Shown piece after piece: positions 44,198 through 53,134 of a stretch of 64,000 bases of DNA (the first letter of the stretch is position 1; every line of letters begins with the position of its first letter). The notes beneath the pieces were generated by a model. That model was not told the DNA's origin. It searched no databases and saw only the letters and a list, made by a program, of their open reading frames with translations. A program made the position numbers and the translations under genes. The DNA is from SHVZ01 sp041906305 (GTDB lineage Bacteria > Pseudomonadota > Alphaproteobacteria > SHVZ01), in contig JAYRJL010000001.1 of the NCBI GenBank assembly GCA_041906305.1, positions 930,001 to 994,000 of the forward strand. Reading direction: 5' to 3'.

Positions 44198-45016
44198 ATG
44201 CGGATCTACATCTCGTCGGACATAGAAGGAGTCGCCGGCGTCGTCGACGGCGAGCAGGGCCGTCCCGGCAACGCCGAGCACGAGCGGGCGCGCCGATTGA
44301 TGACCCAGGAGGTCAACGCCGCGATCGCCGGTGCGGTCGAGGGCGGCGCGACCGAGATCCTGGTCAACGATTCCCACGGTCCGATGCGGAACCTGATCAT
44401 CGAGGACATCGATCCGCGGGCTCGCCTGATCTCGGGCAAGCCGAAGCCAGCCTCGATGATGGAAGGGCTTTCCTCGGATTATGCCGGCGTCTTCGCGCTG
44501 GGCTATCACGCCCGGGCCGGGTCGCACGGCATTCTCGCGCATACGATCAACGGCTTTGCCTTCGCGCGCATCACGGTCAACGGCACCGACTTCGGCGAGT
44601 CGGGCCTCTATGGCGGTTATGCCGGCGAGATCGGCGTGCCGGTGATCCTGTTCTCCGGCGACGATTGCCTGAAGACGGAGGTGAGTCCGCTGTTCGTCGG
44701 CGCCGAGATCGTCGAGGTGAAGCGGGTGATCATGAACACCGCCGCCGAATCGATGACGCCGAAGGCGGCGCGCGAGGCGATCAAGGCCGGCGCCATGCGG
44801 GCCGTCCAGCGCGCCAGGGAGATCAAGCCGTTCCGCGTCCTGCCGCCGATCACGGTGCGGGTCGAGCTCAACTCGGTGCCGCTCGCCGACTTGATGTCGC
44901 TGCTGCCGGGCAACGAGCGGACGGCGCCGCGGGCGGTCACGTTCACGTGCGGCTCCATGCGCATGGTGATCCGGACGCTGAACTCGATGTCCGCCATGTC
45001 CTTCATGCTGCGCTAG
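44198..45016 (+). CDS. M55 family metallopeptidase (D-aminopeptidase DppA-like)
   Basis: A 272-residue zinc peptidase. MRIYISSDIEGVAGVV (Asp/Glu ligands), ILVNDSHGPMRNLI (His ligand) and FALGYHARAGSHGILAHTINGFAF (two further His) are the M55 motifs. Relatives cleave peptides with an N-terminal D-amino acid and form a self-compartmentalised decamer. The ATG at 44198 has GAAGG seven bases upstream. It is followed by an enoyl-CoA hydratase-like gene after 11 bp. M55 genes often accompany dipeptide transporters; none is adjacent here. Confidence 0.93.
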   Translation: MRIYISSDIEGVAGVVDGEQGRPGNAEHERARRLMTQEVNAAIAGAVEGGATEILVNDSHGPMRNLIIEDIDPRARLISGKPKPASMMEGLSSDYAGVFALGYHARAGSHGILAHTINGFAFARITVNGTDFGESGLYGGYAGEIGVPVILFSGDDCLKTEVSPLFVGAEIVEVKRVIMNTAAESMTPKAAREAIKAGAMRAVQRAREIKPFRVLPPITVRVELNSVPLADLMSLLPGNERTAPRAVTFTCGSMRMVIRTLNSMSAMSFMLR

Positions 45017-45027
45017 GAGATCTCGCC

Positions 45028-45813
45028 GTGACCGACAAGATGATTTCGCGGAAAGACGGCAGCATCGGCTGGATGATCTTCAACAATCCCGAGCGCCACA
45101 ACGCCGTGTCGCTGGAGATGTGGTCGGCGGCCGAGAGGATCCTCGCCGACTTCGAGAGCGATCCGGAGATCCGGGTCGTAGTTCTGACCGGCGCCGGCGG
45201 CAAGGCGTTCGTCTCGGGCGCCGACATCTCGAAGTTCGAGAGCGAGCGCGCCAGCGCCGAAGCGGTCGAGACGTACAACGCGACCACGGCCCGTGCGCAC
45301 GCGCGGCTGGAGAACCTGGGCAAGCCGACGATCGCGATGATCCGTGGATACTGCATCGGCGGCGGACTCGCGCTCGCGATATCCTGCGATCTCCGGATCT
45401 GCACGGAAGGATCGCGCTTCGCGGTACCTGCGGCGAAGCTGGGCCTGGGCTACAAGCTCGGCGGCATCCAGAAGCTCATCGGCCTTGTCGGCCCCTCTTT
45501 CGCCAAGGAGATCTTCTTCACCGCGAGGCAGTTCAGCTCGGCCGAGGCGGCCTCGATGGGCCTGGTCAATCGCGTGGTGCCCGACGGTGAGCTCGAGGCC
45601 AAGGTCCAGGAATACGCCGAAACCATCGCCGGCAATGCGCCGATGACCGTCCATTCGGTGAAGCGCCTGGTGGGCGAGGCGATGAAGGACGCGGAGGAGC
45701 GCGACCTCGAGCTCTGCGAGAGGTTGGTGCGCGACTGCTTCGCGAGCCAGGACTATATCGAAGGCCGGCGTGCCTTCATGGAGAAGAGGAAGCCGAACTT
45801 CATCGGTCGCTAG
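45028..45813 (+). CDS. Enoyl-CoA hydratase/isomerase (crotonase) family protein
   Basis: A 261-residue crotonase-fold protein starting at GTG (45028) with AGGAGA seven bases upstream. The first oxyanion segment is KAFVSGADISKFE and the second GYCIGGGLALAISCDLRIC. In place of the hydratase Glu, the sequence is FAVPAAKLGLGYKLGGIQKL, with no acidic residue at that position, so ordinary enoyl-CoA hydration is doubtful. It could be an isomerase, decarboxylase or hydrolase on a CoA ester. It appears cotranscribed with the M55 peptidase. Confidence 0.88.
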   Translation: MTDKMISRKDGSIGWMIFNNPERHNAVSLEMWSAAERILADFESDPEIRVVVLTGAGGKAFVSGADISKFESERASAEAVETYNATTARAHARLENLGKPTIAMIRGYCIGGGLALAISCDLRICTEGSRFAVPAAKLGLGYKLGGIQKLIGLVGPSFAKEIFFTARQFSSAEAASMGLVNRVVPDGELEAKVQEYAETIAGNAPMTVHSVKRLVGEAMKDAEERDLELCERLVRDCFASQDYIEGRRAFMEKRKPNFIGR

Positions 45814-47020
45814 CTTTCCTCAGGCGGCCGGCGATCAGAAGCGCGACCGCGGCGACGAGCCCGAGCATCGAGACGCCGGCATAGACAGGGCCGTAGGCGC
45901 CGACCGTCGACACCGATTTGGCGAAGACCATCGGGCCGAAGGAATAGGCCAGGAAGGTGATGAAGGCCGAGCCGGCGGTGGCGACGCCGATCTTGCCCTT
46001 GGGCGCGATCCGGGCGACCTCGGCCAGGAAGACGCCGTTCCAGGTTGTGGCGAGGATGCCGGTCGCCCCGAACAGCACGACGATCGCGCCGTAGGACCAG
46101 CTGCGGTCGATCGTCGACATCATGAAGGTGGCGCCCGCCGCGGTGAATGCCAGGACGCGGAGCACCGCGATCGCCGAGCCGAGCCGGTCGGCGAGCCATC
46201 CCATCAGGATGCGGCCGGCCATGCCCGAGAGCAGCATCGCCGACGAGGCGGCGCCGGCCTGCACGAGGTTGAGGCCGATCTCGTCCGTGAGATAGGTCAC
46301 GGCGAAGGAGAAGAGATTTCCCTGGATCGCGGCGAGACAGAACGAGGCCAACGTCAGCAGCGGCAGGCTTGGTGTCCGCCATACGGTACGGAACGGCTCG
46401 GTCAGGTTCGCCGGCGAGAGCAGCAGGCGAAGCGACAGCGCGACGCTCTGGTCGCGGTCGGCATCCAGCTCGCGGCGGACCCCCTGCACGATCACGATCG
46501 CGATGAGGCCGAGGATCGCGGTCAGGATCAGTGCCGCATGCCAGCCGACCAGGGTGCTGACGATCGGCAGGCTGAGCCCCGCGAGCGCGCCGCCGAGCGG
46601 GGCGCCGGCCTGCTTGATCGAGAACATCGCGCTCTTGTGACGCTCGGGCGTGTAGCGCGCGAGCACGTCGCTGCCGGCCGGCGTGGTCGGGCCGTAGCCG
46701 ATGCCGAGGATGAGTGCTGCCAGCATCATCGCCGGCCACCACGGGAAGAAGAAGAGTATGAGGCTGGCGGAGGCCAGGATCGATCCGGCCTGCAGGGCCC
46801 GGAGCGAGCCCAGGCGGGCCAGGATCGGGTTGCCGCCCAGGAAGAACCAGGCCGAGCCGAACGAGATCAGCCCGGCGAGCTCCCCGACGCGTTCGGGCGC
46901 CACGCCGGCCTCACGCGTCAGGATCGGCGCCAGCACCCAGATCGACTGGGACTGGAACGCGGCGACGATCTGCATCAGGACGACCGCCGCCAGCGGCGGA
47001 AGCCAGGGAGGAAGCGCCAT
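45800..47020 (-). CDS. Major facilitator superfamily transporter
   Basis: A 406-residue protein with twelve predicted membrane segments. GFxxDRxG-type loop A2-A3 is represented by LARLGSLRALQAG and the second half by GMAGRILMGWLADRLGSAIAVLRVLAF. LGIGYGPTTPAGSDVLARYTPERHKSAMFSIKQAGAPLGGALAG resembles the CynX/nitrate-type or oxalate/formate-type MFS subgroup. The substrate is unknown. I start it at MALPPWLPPL (47018-47020); an upstream extension is possible. It ends inside the tail of the convergent crotonase gene with a 14 bp overlap. Confidence 0.9.
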   Translation of the reverse strand: MALPPWLPPLAAVVLMQIVAAFQSQSIWVLAPILTREAGVAPERVGELAGLISFGSAWFFLGGNPILARLGSLRALQAGSILASASLILFFFPWWPAMMLAALILGIGYGPTTPAGSDVLARYTPERHKSAMFSIKQAGAPLGGALAGLSLPIVSTLVGWHAALILTAILGLIAIVIVQGVRRELDADRDQSVALSLRLLLSPANLTEPFRTVWRTPSLPLLTLASFCLAAIQGNLFSFAVTYLTDEIGLNLVQAGAASSAMLLSGMAGRILMGWLADRLGSAIAVLRVLAFTAAGATFMMSTIDRSWSYGAIVVLFGATGILATTWNGVFLAEVARIAPKGKIGVATAGSAFITFLAYSFGPMVFAKSVSTVGAYGPVYAGVSMLGLVAAVALLIAGRLRKASDR

Positions 47021-47163
47021 CGGGCTCGCGACGTCTTTGGCGGGGACGAAATGGAAAGTGACAGATCGTTGAGGGGGGCGCCATCGCTCCCGCGCGATGG
47101 CGGAATGGCGCTTACAGAATGGACAAGTCGTGCATAATCGCGGCAACCAACAGGAGGATTTGA

Positions 47164-47766
47164 ATGGCCGATCCGATCAATTTTGCCGGCACCGTCGAGT
47201 GGTCCGGCGAGAATCCCGGTATCTCCCTGAAGGAAAATGCCGACGGACCGTTCGTGACGATGGCGAGCTTCTTCCGCGTCGTGCTGTCGCCGCACGGGGC
47301 CGGCCACGCATTGGTGCTTCTGCAGGCGCCGCAGGACGGAAGCGCCGCGACCAACGTCTGCTATCACAACAACGAGAAGCTGGCGCGCTACCTCGTCTCC
47401 GACTTCGTCTCGAATTTCGGCGCCTTCAAAGGGCTGCCGGGCCTGAAAGGCCTCACCTACAAGAAGCTGGACTCGGTTGCCGCCGGCGGCGATCCGGCCA
47501 GCACCTACACCGAGACCGTGAAGGCGGGCGCCGAGACCATCGAGCTCAAGTGGACGGGCCTCGGCAAGCCGTTCTGCTTCGCGCTGCCGCCGGACAAGTC
47601 GGCGACGGGCAAGCACTACATGCCGAGCCTGTTCATCGGCTGCCAGGACGCGCAGGTCACCGTCAACGGCAAGAAGCTCCCGGGCAAGCCGATCCCGCGC
47701 GAGATCGCCGGCCACAAGATCTCGACCGCGATGCTCGCCTTCTCGGAGACCTGGATCCGAACCTAG
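47164..47766 (+). CDS. Conserved hypothetical protein
   Basis: A 200-residue soluble protein with a clear AGGAGG ribosome site. MADPINFAGTVEWSGENPGISLKENADGPFVTMASFFRVVLSP begins a beta-rich protein; HALVLLQAPQDGSAATNVCYHNNEKLARYLVSDFVSNFGAFKGLPGLKGLTYKKLDSV is a distinctive middle segment. There is no signal peptide or membrane segment. I do not recognise a family. It overlaps the convergent oxidoreductase gene at its 3' end by 4 bp and is divergent from the MFS gene. Confidence 0.85.
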   Translation: MADPINFAGTVEWSGENPGISLKENADGPFVTMASFFRVVLSPHGAGHALVLLQAPQDGSAATNVCYHNNEKLARYLVSDFVSNFGAFKGLPGLKGLTYKKLDSVAAGGDPASTYTETVKAGAETIELKWTGLGKPFCFALPPDKSATGKHYMPSLFIGCQDAQVTVNGKKLPGKPIPREIAGHKISTAMLAFSETWIRT

Positions 47767-48662
47767 AGCGAGACGCTGCCGCCGGTCGCCAGCGCGCGAT
47801 CGGCGGCAGCGAGCACGCGCACCACCTCGAGCCCGACGGCGACGTCGCAGCGATGGCGGCGCTCGCCGCGGGCGACGTTCTCCGCCAGATCGCCGGCCGC
47901 GGTCGCCAGCGCCTGAGGCCGTGGGAAGGTCGGGATCGGCAGCGGCGCATCGCCATCGGGACCGGTGAACAGGTACTCGCTCTTGGTCTCCGTCGGCCTG
48001 GTGTAGAGGCCGAGAGAGACATCGGATATCGCGCCCCCCTTGTGCGTCGCGGTGAAGCACGACAGGTCGCCCCTCCGCGTGGCGGAGATCTTCTCGACGG
48101 GACCCAGGATCGCGGTCAGCACCGACAGCGCGTGCGGGCCCAGATCCCAGAGCGCGGCGCCGTCCGCCTGTCGCCAGACCGAACCGGCATAGGGGCTGCC
48201 CGGCAGCATCGCCTCGGTGTGCTGACGCACGCGGGCGCCAGTCCAGCGCTTCGCGCGCATCTCTTGCAGGACACGCTCGAACTCCGGCACGAAGCGGCGG
48301 GTGAAGAAGACGACGGTCGAGACGTCGTTCTTCTTCGCTGCATCCGCGATGCGCTCGGCCTCGGCGACGGTCGGCGCGATCGGCTTTTCCAGCAGCAGGT
48401 GCTTGCCGGCACTTGCCGCCGTCACCGCAAGCTCAGCCTGGATGGCCGGCGGCAGCGAGAAGCTGACGGCATCGACCCCGGCCAGCATGTCTTCGAAGCG
48501 GGTGAAGCCGTGGATGTCGTGACGCTTGGCCACCGTCTCGACAGTTACCGGGTTGCGTCCCCACACGCCGACCAGCTCGACCGCCGGCTGCAGCTTGAGC
48601 CCGGGGATATGGACGGTGTCGGCCCAGTGGCCGGTGCCGGCGACGCCGATGCGGAGAGCCAT
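47763..48662 (-). CDS. Gfo/Idh/MocA family oxidoreductase
   Basis: A 299-residue NAD(P)-dependent dehydrogenase. IGVAGTGHWADTVHIPGL is the Rossmann motif, LLLEKPIAPTVAEAERI contains the EKP catalytic Lys, and GAALWDLGPHALSVLTAI provides the Asp/His pair of the C-terminal domain. Such enzymes oxidise sugars, inositols or related polyols. It lies 5 bp downstream of the enolase-superfamily gene, so the two probably act on the same catabolic substrate. Cytoplasmic. Confidence 0.92.
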   Translation of the reverse strand: MALRIGVAGTGHWADTVHIPGLKLQPAVELVGVWGRNPVTVETVAKRHDIHGFTRFEDMLAGVDAVSFSLPPAIQAELAVTAASAGKHLLLEKPIAPTVAEAERIADAAKKNDVSTVVFFTRRFVPEFERVLQEMRAKRWTGARVRQHTEAMLPGSPYAGSVWRQADGAALWDLGPHALSVLTAILGPVEKISATRRGDLSCFTATHKGGAISDVSLGLYTRPTETKSEYLFTGPDGDAPLPIPTFPRPQALATAAGDLAENVARGERRHRCDVAVGLEVVRVLAAADRALATGGSVSL

Positions 48663-48667
48663 GTTCG

Positions 48668-49762
48668 TCAGACCACTTCGTGCTTCTTCAGATAAGCGCG
48701 ATCGAACTCGATGCCGTGGCCCGGCACCTCCGGCGGCGTGAAGTAGCCGTCGACGATCTTGAAGGGCTTGGTCAGCGCGCGGAGATCGGTCAGCGACCCG
48801 CCGTCGATGTTTTCGAGGATGTGGGCGTTCGGCAGGCAGCACAGCACCTGGCCGGTCAGCTCCATCATGAAGTGCGGCGCCAGCGGGACGTTCCAGGCGC
48901 GCGCGAGACCGGCAATGTCGAGATAGGGGGTGATGCCGCCGACGCGCACGATATCGGCCTGGATGAAGTCGCAGCCGCCGCGTGTCAGGTACTGGTTGAA
49001 CTGCTGGATCGTGTAGACGTTCTCGCCGATCGCGATCGGGCTGGTGACGAGCTGGCGCAGCTTGGCATGCCCGTCGATGTCGTCGGCCAGCAGCGGCTCC
49101 TCGACCCAGTGCGGCGACAGGTGCTGGTAGGCGTTGATGGCGCGCGCCGCATGGCCGATGTTCCAGCCCTGGTTGGCATCGACCATGACCGGCAGGCGTC
49201 CGGCGGTCTCGCGCACCTTGGTCAGCCGCTCGACGTCCTCGGCGATCTCGGGCTTCCCGACCTTGACCTTGAACGCCTTGAAGCCGTCCTTCTTCCAGCC
49301 TTTGACCTGGTCGACCAGCTCCTCGACCGACTTGTTGAGGTTGATGCCGCTGGCATAGGTCAGCATGCGGTCCCGGCACTTGCCGCCGAGCACGTAGGTG
49401 AGCGGCTTCCTGACCTCCTTGGCGACGAGGTCCCAGAGCGCGATGTCGATCGCCGCCAGCGCGGTCGTGGTGAAGCCGCCGGCGCCGAGGTCGCGCACAT
49501 GACCCCAGCATTCGTGCCAGAGCGGACGCGGCGCCACCTCACGGCCGATCACGAAGGGGCCGAGATCGCGGTCGATCAGCGACTTGAGCGTGAGCCCGCC
49601 GACGCCGGAGGTGTGGCTGAAGCCGGTGCCGACGAGGCCGGTGTCGGTCGTTACGTCGGTGACGATGATCTCGATATGAGTGACGCGGTGGAAGCTGTCG
49701 CCCCAGGGCTCGCATTGCAGCGGCAGGCTCGCCAGCCGGGACTCGACCGATACGATCTTCAA
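48668..49762 (-). CDS. Mandelate racemase/muconate lactonizing enzyme family protein
   Basis: A 364-residue enolase-superfamily enzyme. FKAFKVKVGKPEIAEDVERL supplies the KxK base, VMVDANQGWN the first metal Asp, WVEEPLL the second ligand Glu, IAIGENVYT the third Glu, and APHFMMELTGQVLCC the His region. It would dehydrate or racemise an acid sugar or similar carboxylate; the Lys pair without a clear His/Asp dyad does not fix the substrate. The gene precedes the Gfo/Idh/MocA gene and follows the dioxygenase gene on the same strand. Confidence 0.92.
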   Translation of the reverse strand: MKIVSVESRLASLPLQCEPWGDSFHRVTHIEIIVTDVTTDTGLVGTGFSHTSGVGGLTLKSLIDRDLGPFVIGREVAPRPLWHECWGHVRDLGAGGFTTTALAAIDIALWDLVAKEVRKPLTYVLGGKCRDRMLTYASGINLNKSVEELVDQVKGWKKDGFKAFKVKVGKPEIAEDVERLTKVRETAGRLPVMVDANQGWNIGHAARAINAYQHLSPHWVEEPLLADDIDGHAKLRQLVTSPIAIGENVYTIQQFNQYLTRGGCDFIQADIVRVGGITPYLDIAGLARAWNVPLAPHFMMELTGQVLCCLPNAHILENIDGGSLTDLRALTKPFKIVDGYFTPPEVPGHGIEFDRAYLKKHEVV

Positions 49763-49811
49763 CTTGCGTTCTCCCCCAAGGTGCCGGGGAGAGACTAGCG
49801 CAGCGGCGTGC

Positions 49812-50642
49812 TTACCGCAGCGCCTGGCGCGACGACCCTCTCAGCAGGGTGTCGGTGTGCACGCGCATGATCTCGGCGTGGGCCGCGACGGCTTCCGCGT
49901 CGAGGTCGGCTTTCGGCCGGGGCTCCGGCTCGAAATGCCCATACATGTCGCGTCCGCGCACCAGCGTGGCGAAATCCCGTCCGGCATTCTGGCGGACGCG
50001 CGTCGGGATGTAGCGGATGGCGAAGCCGATGCGCCGATCGTCCGACCGGTTCGGCTCCGATCCATGGGCGGCGCGTACGTGGTGCACCGACATCTCGCCC
50101 GGCGCCAGCACGACGTCGACGACCGTCTTGGGATCGATGGTGACGGCGATCTCCTGCCCGCGGGTCAGCAGGTTGTTCGCGGTCGGATTGTCGTCATGCG
50201 GCAGCTGGGCGGCGAGATGCGTGCCGGCGCTGACCTGGAGGCAGCCGCTCTCCCGGGTGCTCGGCGAGAACGCGACCCAGGCGGTCACCGCCGCCGGCTC
50301 GCTCAGGCCCCAGTAGGTCGAATCCTGATGCCACGACACGAAGGAGGGGTCGCGGGCGTTCTTGACGAAGAGGTTCGAGTTCCAGACCAGGATGTCGGGG
50401 CCGATCAGGTCCTCGACGGCATCCAGGATCGCCGGGAGGCGGACGAGCTCGTCGAGCCAGGTGAAGACGAGATGACTCTTGTGGCGGAGGTTCCCGGTGA
50501 TGGCGCCGCCGAGGCCTCGTTCGGCGGCTTCGAGCCGGGTCCGGAGGAGCCGCGACTCGGCCTCGGTCATCACCCGGATCGGGAAGCAGACGCCGGTCCG
50601 CTCGTACTGCTCGACCGTTGCGGCAGAAAGGGTGCGAGGCAT
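49812..50642 (-). CDS. Phytanoyl-CoA dioxygenase family protein
   Basis: A 276-residue Fe(II)/2-oxoglutarate dioxygenase. The facial triad is visible as HQDSTYWG (HxD) and GEMSVHHVRAAHGSEPNRSDDRRIGFAIRYIPTRVR, where the distal His and the 2-oxoglutarate Arg lie. DFATLVRGRDMYGHFEPEP is a conserved C-terminal piece. The substrate is unknown; family members hydroxylate acyl-CoAs, amino acids or natural products. I start it at ATG 50642 (MPRTLSAATV); an ATG at 50651 is the alternative. It begins 35 bp from the tRNA-Leu gene on the same strand. Confidence 0.92.
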   Translation of the reverse strand: MPRTLSAATVEQYERTGVCFPIRVMTEAESRLLRTRLEAAERGLGGAITGNLRHKSHLVFTWLDELVRLPAILDAVEDLIGPDILVWNSNLFVKNARDPSFVSWHQDSTYWGLSEPAAVTAWVAFSPSTRESGCLQVSAGTHLAAQLPHDDNPTANNLLTRGQEIAVTIDPKTVVDVVLAPGEMSVHHVRAAHGSEPNRSDDRRIGFAIRYIPTRVRQNAGRDFATLVRGRDMYGHFEPEPRPKADLDAEAVAAHAEIMRVHTDTLLRGSSRQALR

Positions 50643-50676
50643 GGTCAGCATTCCGTCAGACCCGCCGATGAAAAAG

Positions 50677-50762
50677 TGGTGCCCCAGGCCGGACTTGAAC
50701 CAGCACGCCCTTGCGGGCAACAGATTTTGAGTCTGCCGCGTCTACCATTCCACCACTGGGGC
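50677..50762 (-). tRNA. tRNA-Leu (CAA anticodon)
   Basis: 86 nt, with an encoded CCA. On the minus strand it begins GCCCCAGTGGTGGAATGG and the acceptor arm pairs with CTGGGGC. The anticodon stem GCAGA/TCTGT closes the loop CTCAAAA, giving anticodon CAA for TTG codons. The long variable arm (TTGCCCGCAAGGGCGTG, a short hairpin) identifies a class II leucine tRNA, and GGTTCAAGTCC is the T arm. Confidence 0.95.
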
Positions 50763-50898
50763 ACGCCGGGCGGACCATAGGGCGGTCGCGCACAGGCGGC
50801 AAGACGGCTGCTTGCCGACGCGATTGCGGCCCTCGGCGTCACCGGCTATGACCGCGACTGCGCCGGGCGCCTCCGCCCCGCAGCCGAAGGGAGCGCCG

Positions 50899-51846
50899 TT
50901 GGCCGAGCCGAAAAAGATCGTCGTCACCGGTGCCGCCGGGCTGGTGGGGCAGAATCTCGTGACCCTGCTCTCCGGGCGCGCGGACCTGAGGCTCGTCGCC
51001 ATCGACAAGCATGCGCACAATCTCGGTGTGCTGGCCCGGCTTCATCCGGGCGTCACGGCGGTCGAGGCCGATCTCGCCGATCCCGGTCCCTGGGCCGAGC
51101 ATTTCGCCGGTGCCGACGCGGTGGTCCAGCTCCACGCGCAGATCACCGGCAAGGGCGCCGAGCCTTTCGTCCGCAACAACATCACCGCGACCGAGCGGGT
51201 GCTGGAGGCGATCCGGCAACATCGCATTCCCTACCTCGTGCATGTCAGCTCGTCGGTTGTGAACTCGGTCGCCGAGGACGACTACACCCGTACCAAGGAG
51301 GCGCAGGAGCAGCTGGTCCGCCGCTCCGGCATCTCCCATTGCGTGCTGCGCCCGACCCTGATGTTCGGCTGGTTCGATCCCAAGCACCTCGGCTGGCTCG
51401 CGCGCTTCCTCGAGCGGACGCCAGTGTTCCCGATCCCGGGCGATGGCCGCTACATGCGCCAGCCGCTCTACAACCGCGACTTCTGCCGGGTGATAGAGGT
51501 CTGCCTCGCGCGCCGGCCGGACGGCGACGTCTGGGACCTCGCCGGCAAGGAGGAGGTCGACTATGTCGACATCATCCGCACGATCCGCGACGTGAAGGGG
51601 CTGCGGACGCCGCTGCTTCACATCCCGGTCTGGCTGTTCGCGCTGCTGCTTCGCCTCTACGCGCTGTTCACCAAGACGCCGCCCTTCACCGCCGACCAGC
51701 TGAAGGCGCTGACCGCCGGCGATGCCTTCAGCGGCGTCGACATCCAGGCGGTCTTCGGCGTCCGTCCGACGCCGTTCGTGGAGGCGATCCGCGAGACCTT
51801 CTGCGACCCGGTCTACAGCAAGGTCCAGGTGAAGTCCTATGTCTGA
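50899..51846 (+). CDS. NAD(P)-dependent epimerase/dehydratase (extended SDR)
   Basis: A 315-residue sugar-nucleotide-type enzyme. IVVTGAAGLVGQNLVTLLSGR is the GxxGxxG motif, VHVSSSVVNS the active-site Ser strand, and DDYTRTKEAQEQLV contains the YxxxK catalytic pair, here YTRTK. It starts at TTG (50899) with AAGGGAG five bases upstream; an ATG at 50848 would add 17 residues without similarity. It heads a seven-gene-scale operon of polyprenyl-sugar type genes and overlaps the next gene by 8 nt. Substrate unknown. Confidence 0.85.
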   Translation: MAEPKKIVVTGAAGLVGQNLVTLLSGRADLRLVAIDKHAHNLGVLARLHPGVTAVEADLADPGPWAEHFAGADAVVQLHAQITGKGAEPFVRNNITATERVLEAIRQHRIPYLVHVSSSVVNSVAEDDYTRTKEAQEQLVRRSGISHCVLRPTLMFGWFDPKHLGWLARFLERTPVFPIPGDGRYMRQPLYNRDFCRVIEVCLARRPDGDVWDLAGKEEVDYVDIIRTIRDVKGLRTPLLHIPVWLFALLLRLYALFTKTPPFTADQLKALTAGDAFSGVDIQAVFGVRPTPFVEAIRETFCDPVYSKVQVKSYV

Positions 51847-53134
51847 GGCGCTGAGCATCGGCGTGCTCGGCGCCGGGCCGATGGGGCTCGCCTGCGCCCT
51901 CGATCTCGTGAAGCGCGGCCACAAGGTGACGATCTACGAAGCCGACGACCGCATCGGCGGCATGTCGGCCTCCTTCGATTTCGACGGACTCAAGATCGAG
52001 CGCTACTACCACTTCATCTGCGCCACCGACTATCCCTTGTTCCAGCTGCTGGATGAGCTCGGCCTGTCGCACACGCTCAAATGGGTCGACACGCGGATGG
52101 GCTTCTTCTACCGCGGCACGCTCTATGAATGGGGGCGGCCGGACCGGCTGCTGCTGTTCCCGCATCTCGGCCTCGTCGCGAAGATCCGCTACGCCCTGCA
52201 CGTCCTCTACACCAAGGGGATCAAGGACTGGCGCGCGCTCGACAAGGTCGAGGCGACGGCGTGGCTGCGCAAATGGGTCGGCGCCGAGGCGTATGAGGTC
52301 CTCTGGCGCAGCCTGTTCGAGCTCAAGTTCTTCGAACACGCGCAGAGCCTCTCCGCAGCCTGGATCGGGACGCGCATCCAGCGGATCGCGAAGTCACGGA
52401 AGAATCTCTTCCGGGAGCGGCTGGCGACCCTCGACGGCGGCTCCGACACGCTTCTTGCGGCAATCGAGGCACGCGTCCTCGCCGGCGGCGGCACGATCCG
52501 GCTGAGCAGCCCGGTCCGCGAGGTCGTCGCCGAGGGCGGCAAGGCCGTCGGCCTCCGTCTCGACGGCGGCGTCGAGTGCCACGACCGCATCGTCTCGACC
52601 GTGCCGCTGCCCTATGTGACGCGGCTGGTGCCGGCATTGCCCGCGGACGAGCGCGACAAGGTCGCGGCGATCGACAACATCGCCGTCGCCTGCGTGATCC
52701 TCAAGATGACGCGGCCGGTCTCGCCCTATTTCTGGATGAACATCACCGACCCGGCGATCCCGATCCCGGGCGTGATCGAGTACTCGAACCTGCATCCGGG
52801 CGAGGCGCATATCCTCTACGCGCCCTACTACATGCCGACCTCGCATCCAGGCTGGAAGCGCCCCGACGAGGAGCTGATCGCCGAGGTCAAGGCGTGCCTC
52901 AGGCGGATCAATCCGGAATTCCGCGACGAGCAGGTGTCCGCCGCCAAGGTCTCGCGCTACCAGTTCGCACAGACCATCTGCACGCCCGGCTTCTACGACA
53001 AGCTGCTGCCGATGGAGAGCGGCTTGGCCGGCTTCTACATGGCCGACACGTCCTACTACTACCCCGAGGATCGCTCGATCTCGGAGAGCGTCGCGGTCGG
53101 CAAGCGCCTGGCGGAAATCGCCGGACGCCGATGA
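51839..53134 (+). CDS. FAD-dependent oxidoreductase (amine oxidase/mutase-like)
   Basis: A 431-residue flavoprotein. SIGVLGAGPMGLACALDLVKRGHKVTIYEADDRIGGMSASF is the FAD dinucleotide fold with the GG doublet; MADTSYYYPEDRSISESVAVGKRLAEIAG is the C-terminal FAD-contact region. The style is that of protoporphyrinogen-oxidase- or UDP-galactopyranose-mutase-like proteins used in cell-surface sugar clusters. It overlaps both neighbours (8 nt with the epimerase, 4 nt with GtrA), indicating an operon. Substrate is not known. Confidence 0.88.
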   Translation: MSEALSIGVLGAGPMGLACALDLVKRGHKVTIYEADDRIGGMSASFDFDGLKIERYYHFICATDYPLFQLLDELGLSHTLKWVDTRMGFFYRGTLYEWGRPDRLLLFPHLGLVAKIRYALHVLYTKGIKDWRALDKVEATAWLRKWVGAEAYEVLWRSLFELKFFEHAQSLSAAWIGTRIQRIAKSRKNLFRERLATLDGGSDTLLAAIEARVLAGGGTIRLSSPVREVVAEGGKAVGLRLDGGVECHDRIVSTVPLPYVTRLVPALPADERDKVAAIDNIAVACVILKMTRPVSPYFWMNITDPAIPIPGVIEYSNLHPGEAHILYAPYYMPTSHPGWKRPDEELIAEVKACLRRINPEFRDEQVSAAKVSRYQFAQTICTPGFYDKLLPMESGLAGFYMADTSYYYPEDRSISESVAVGKRLAEIAGRR

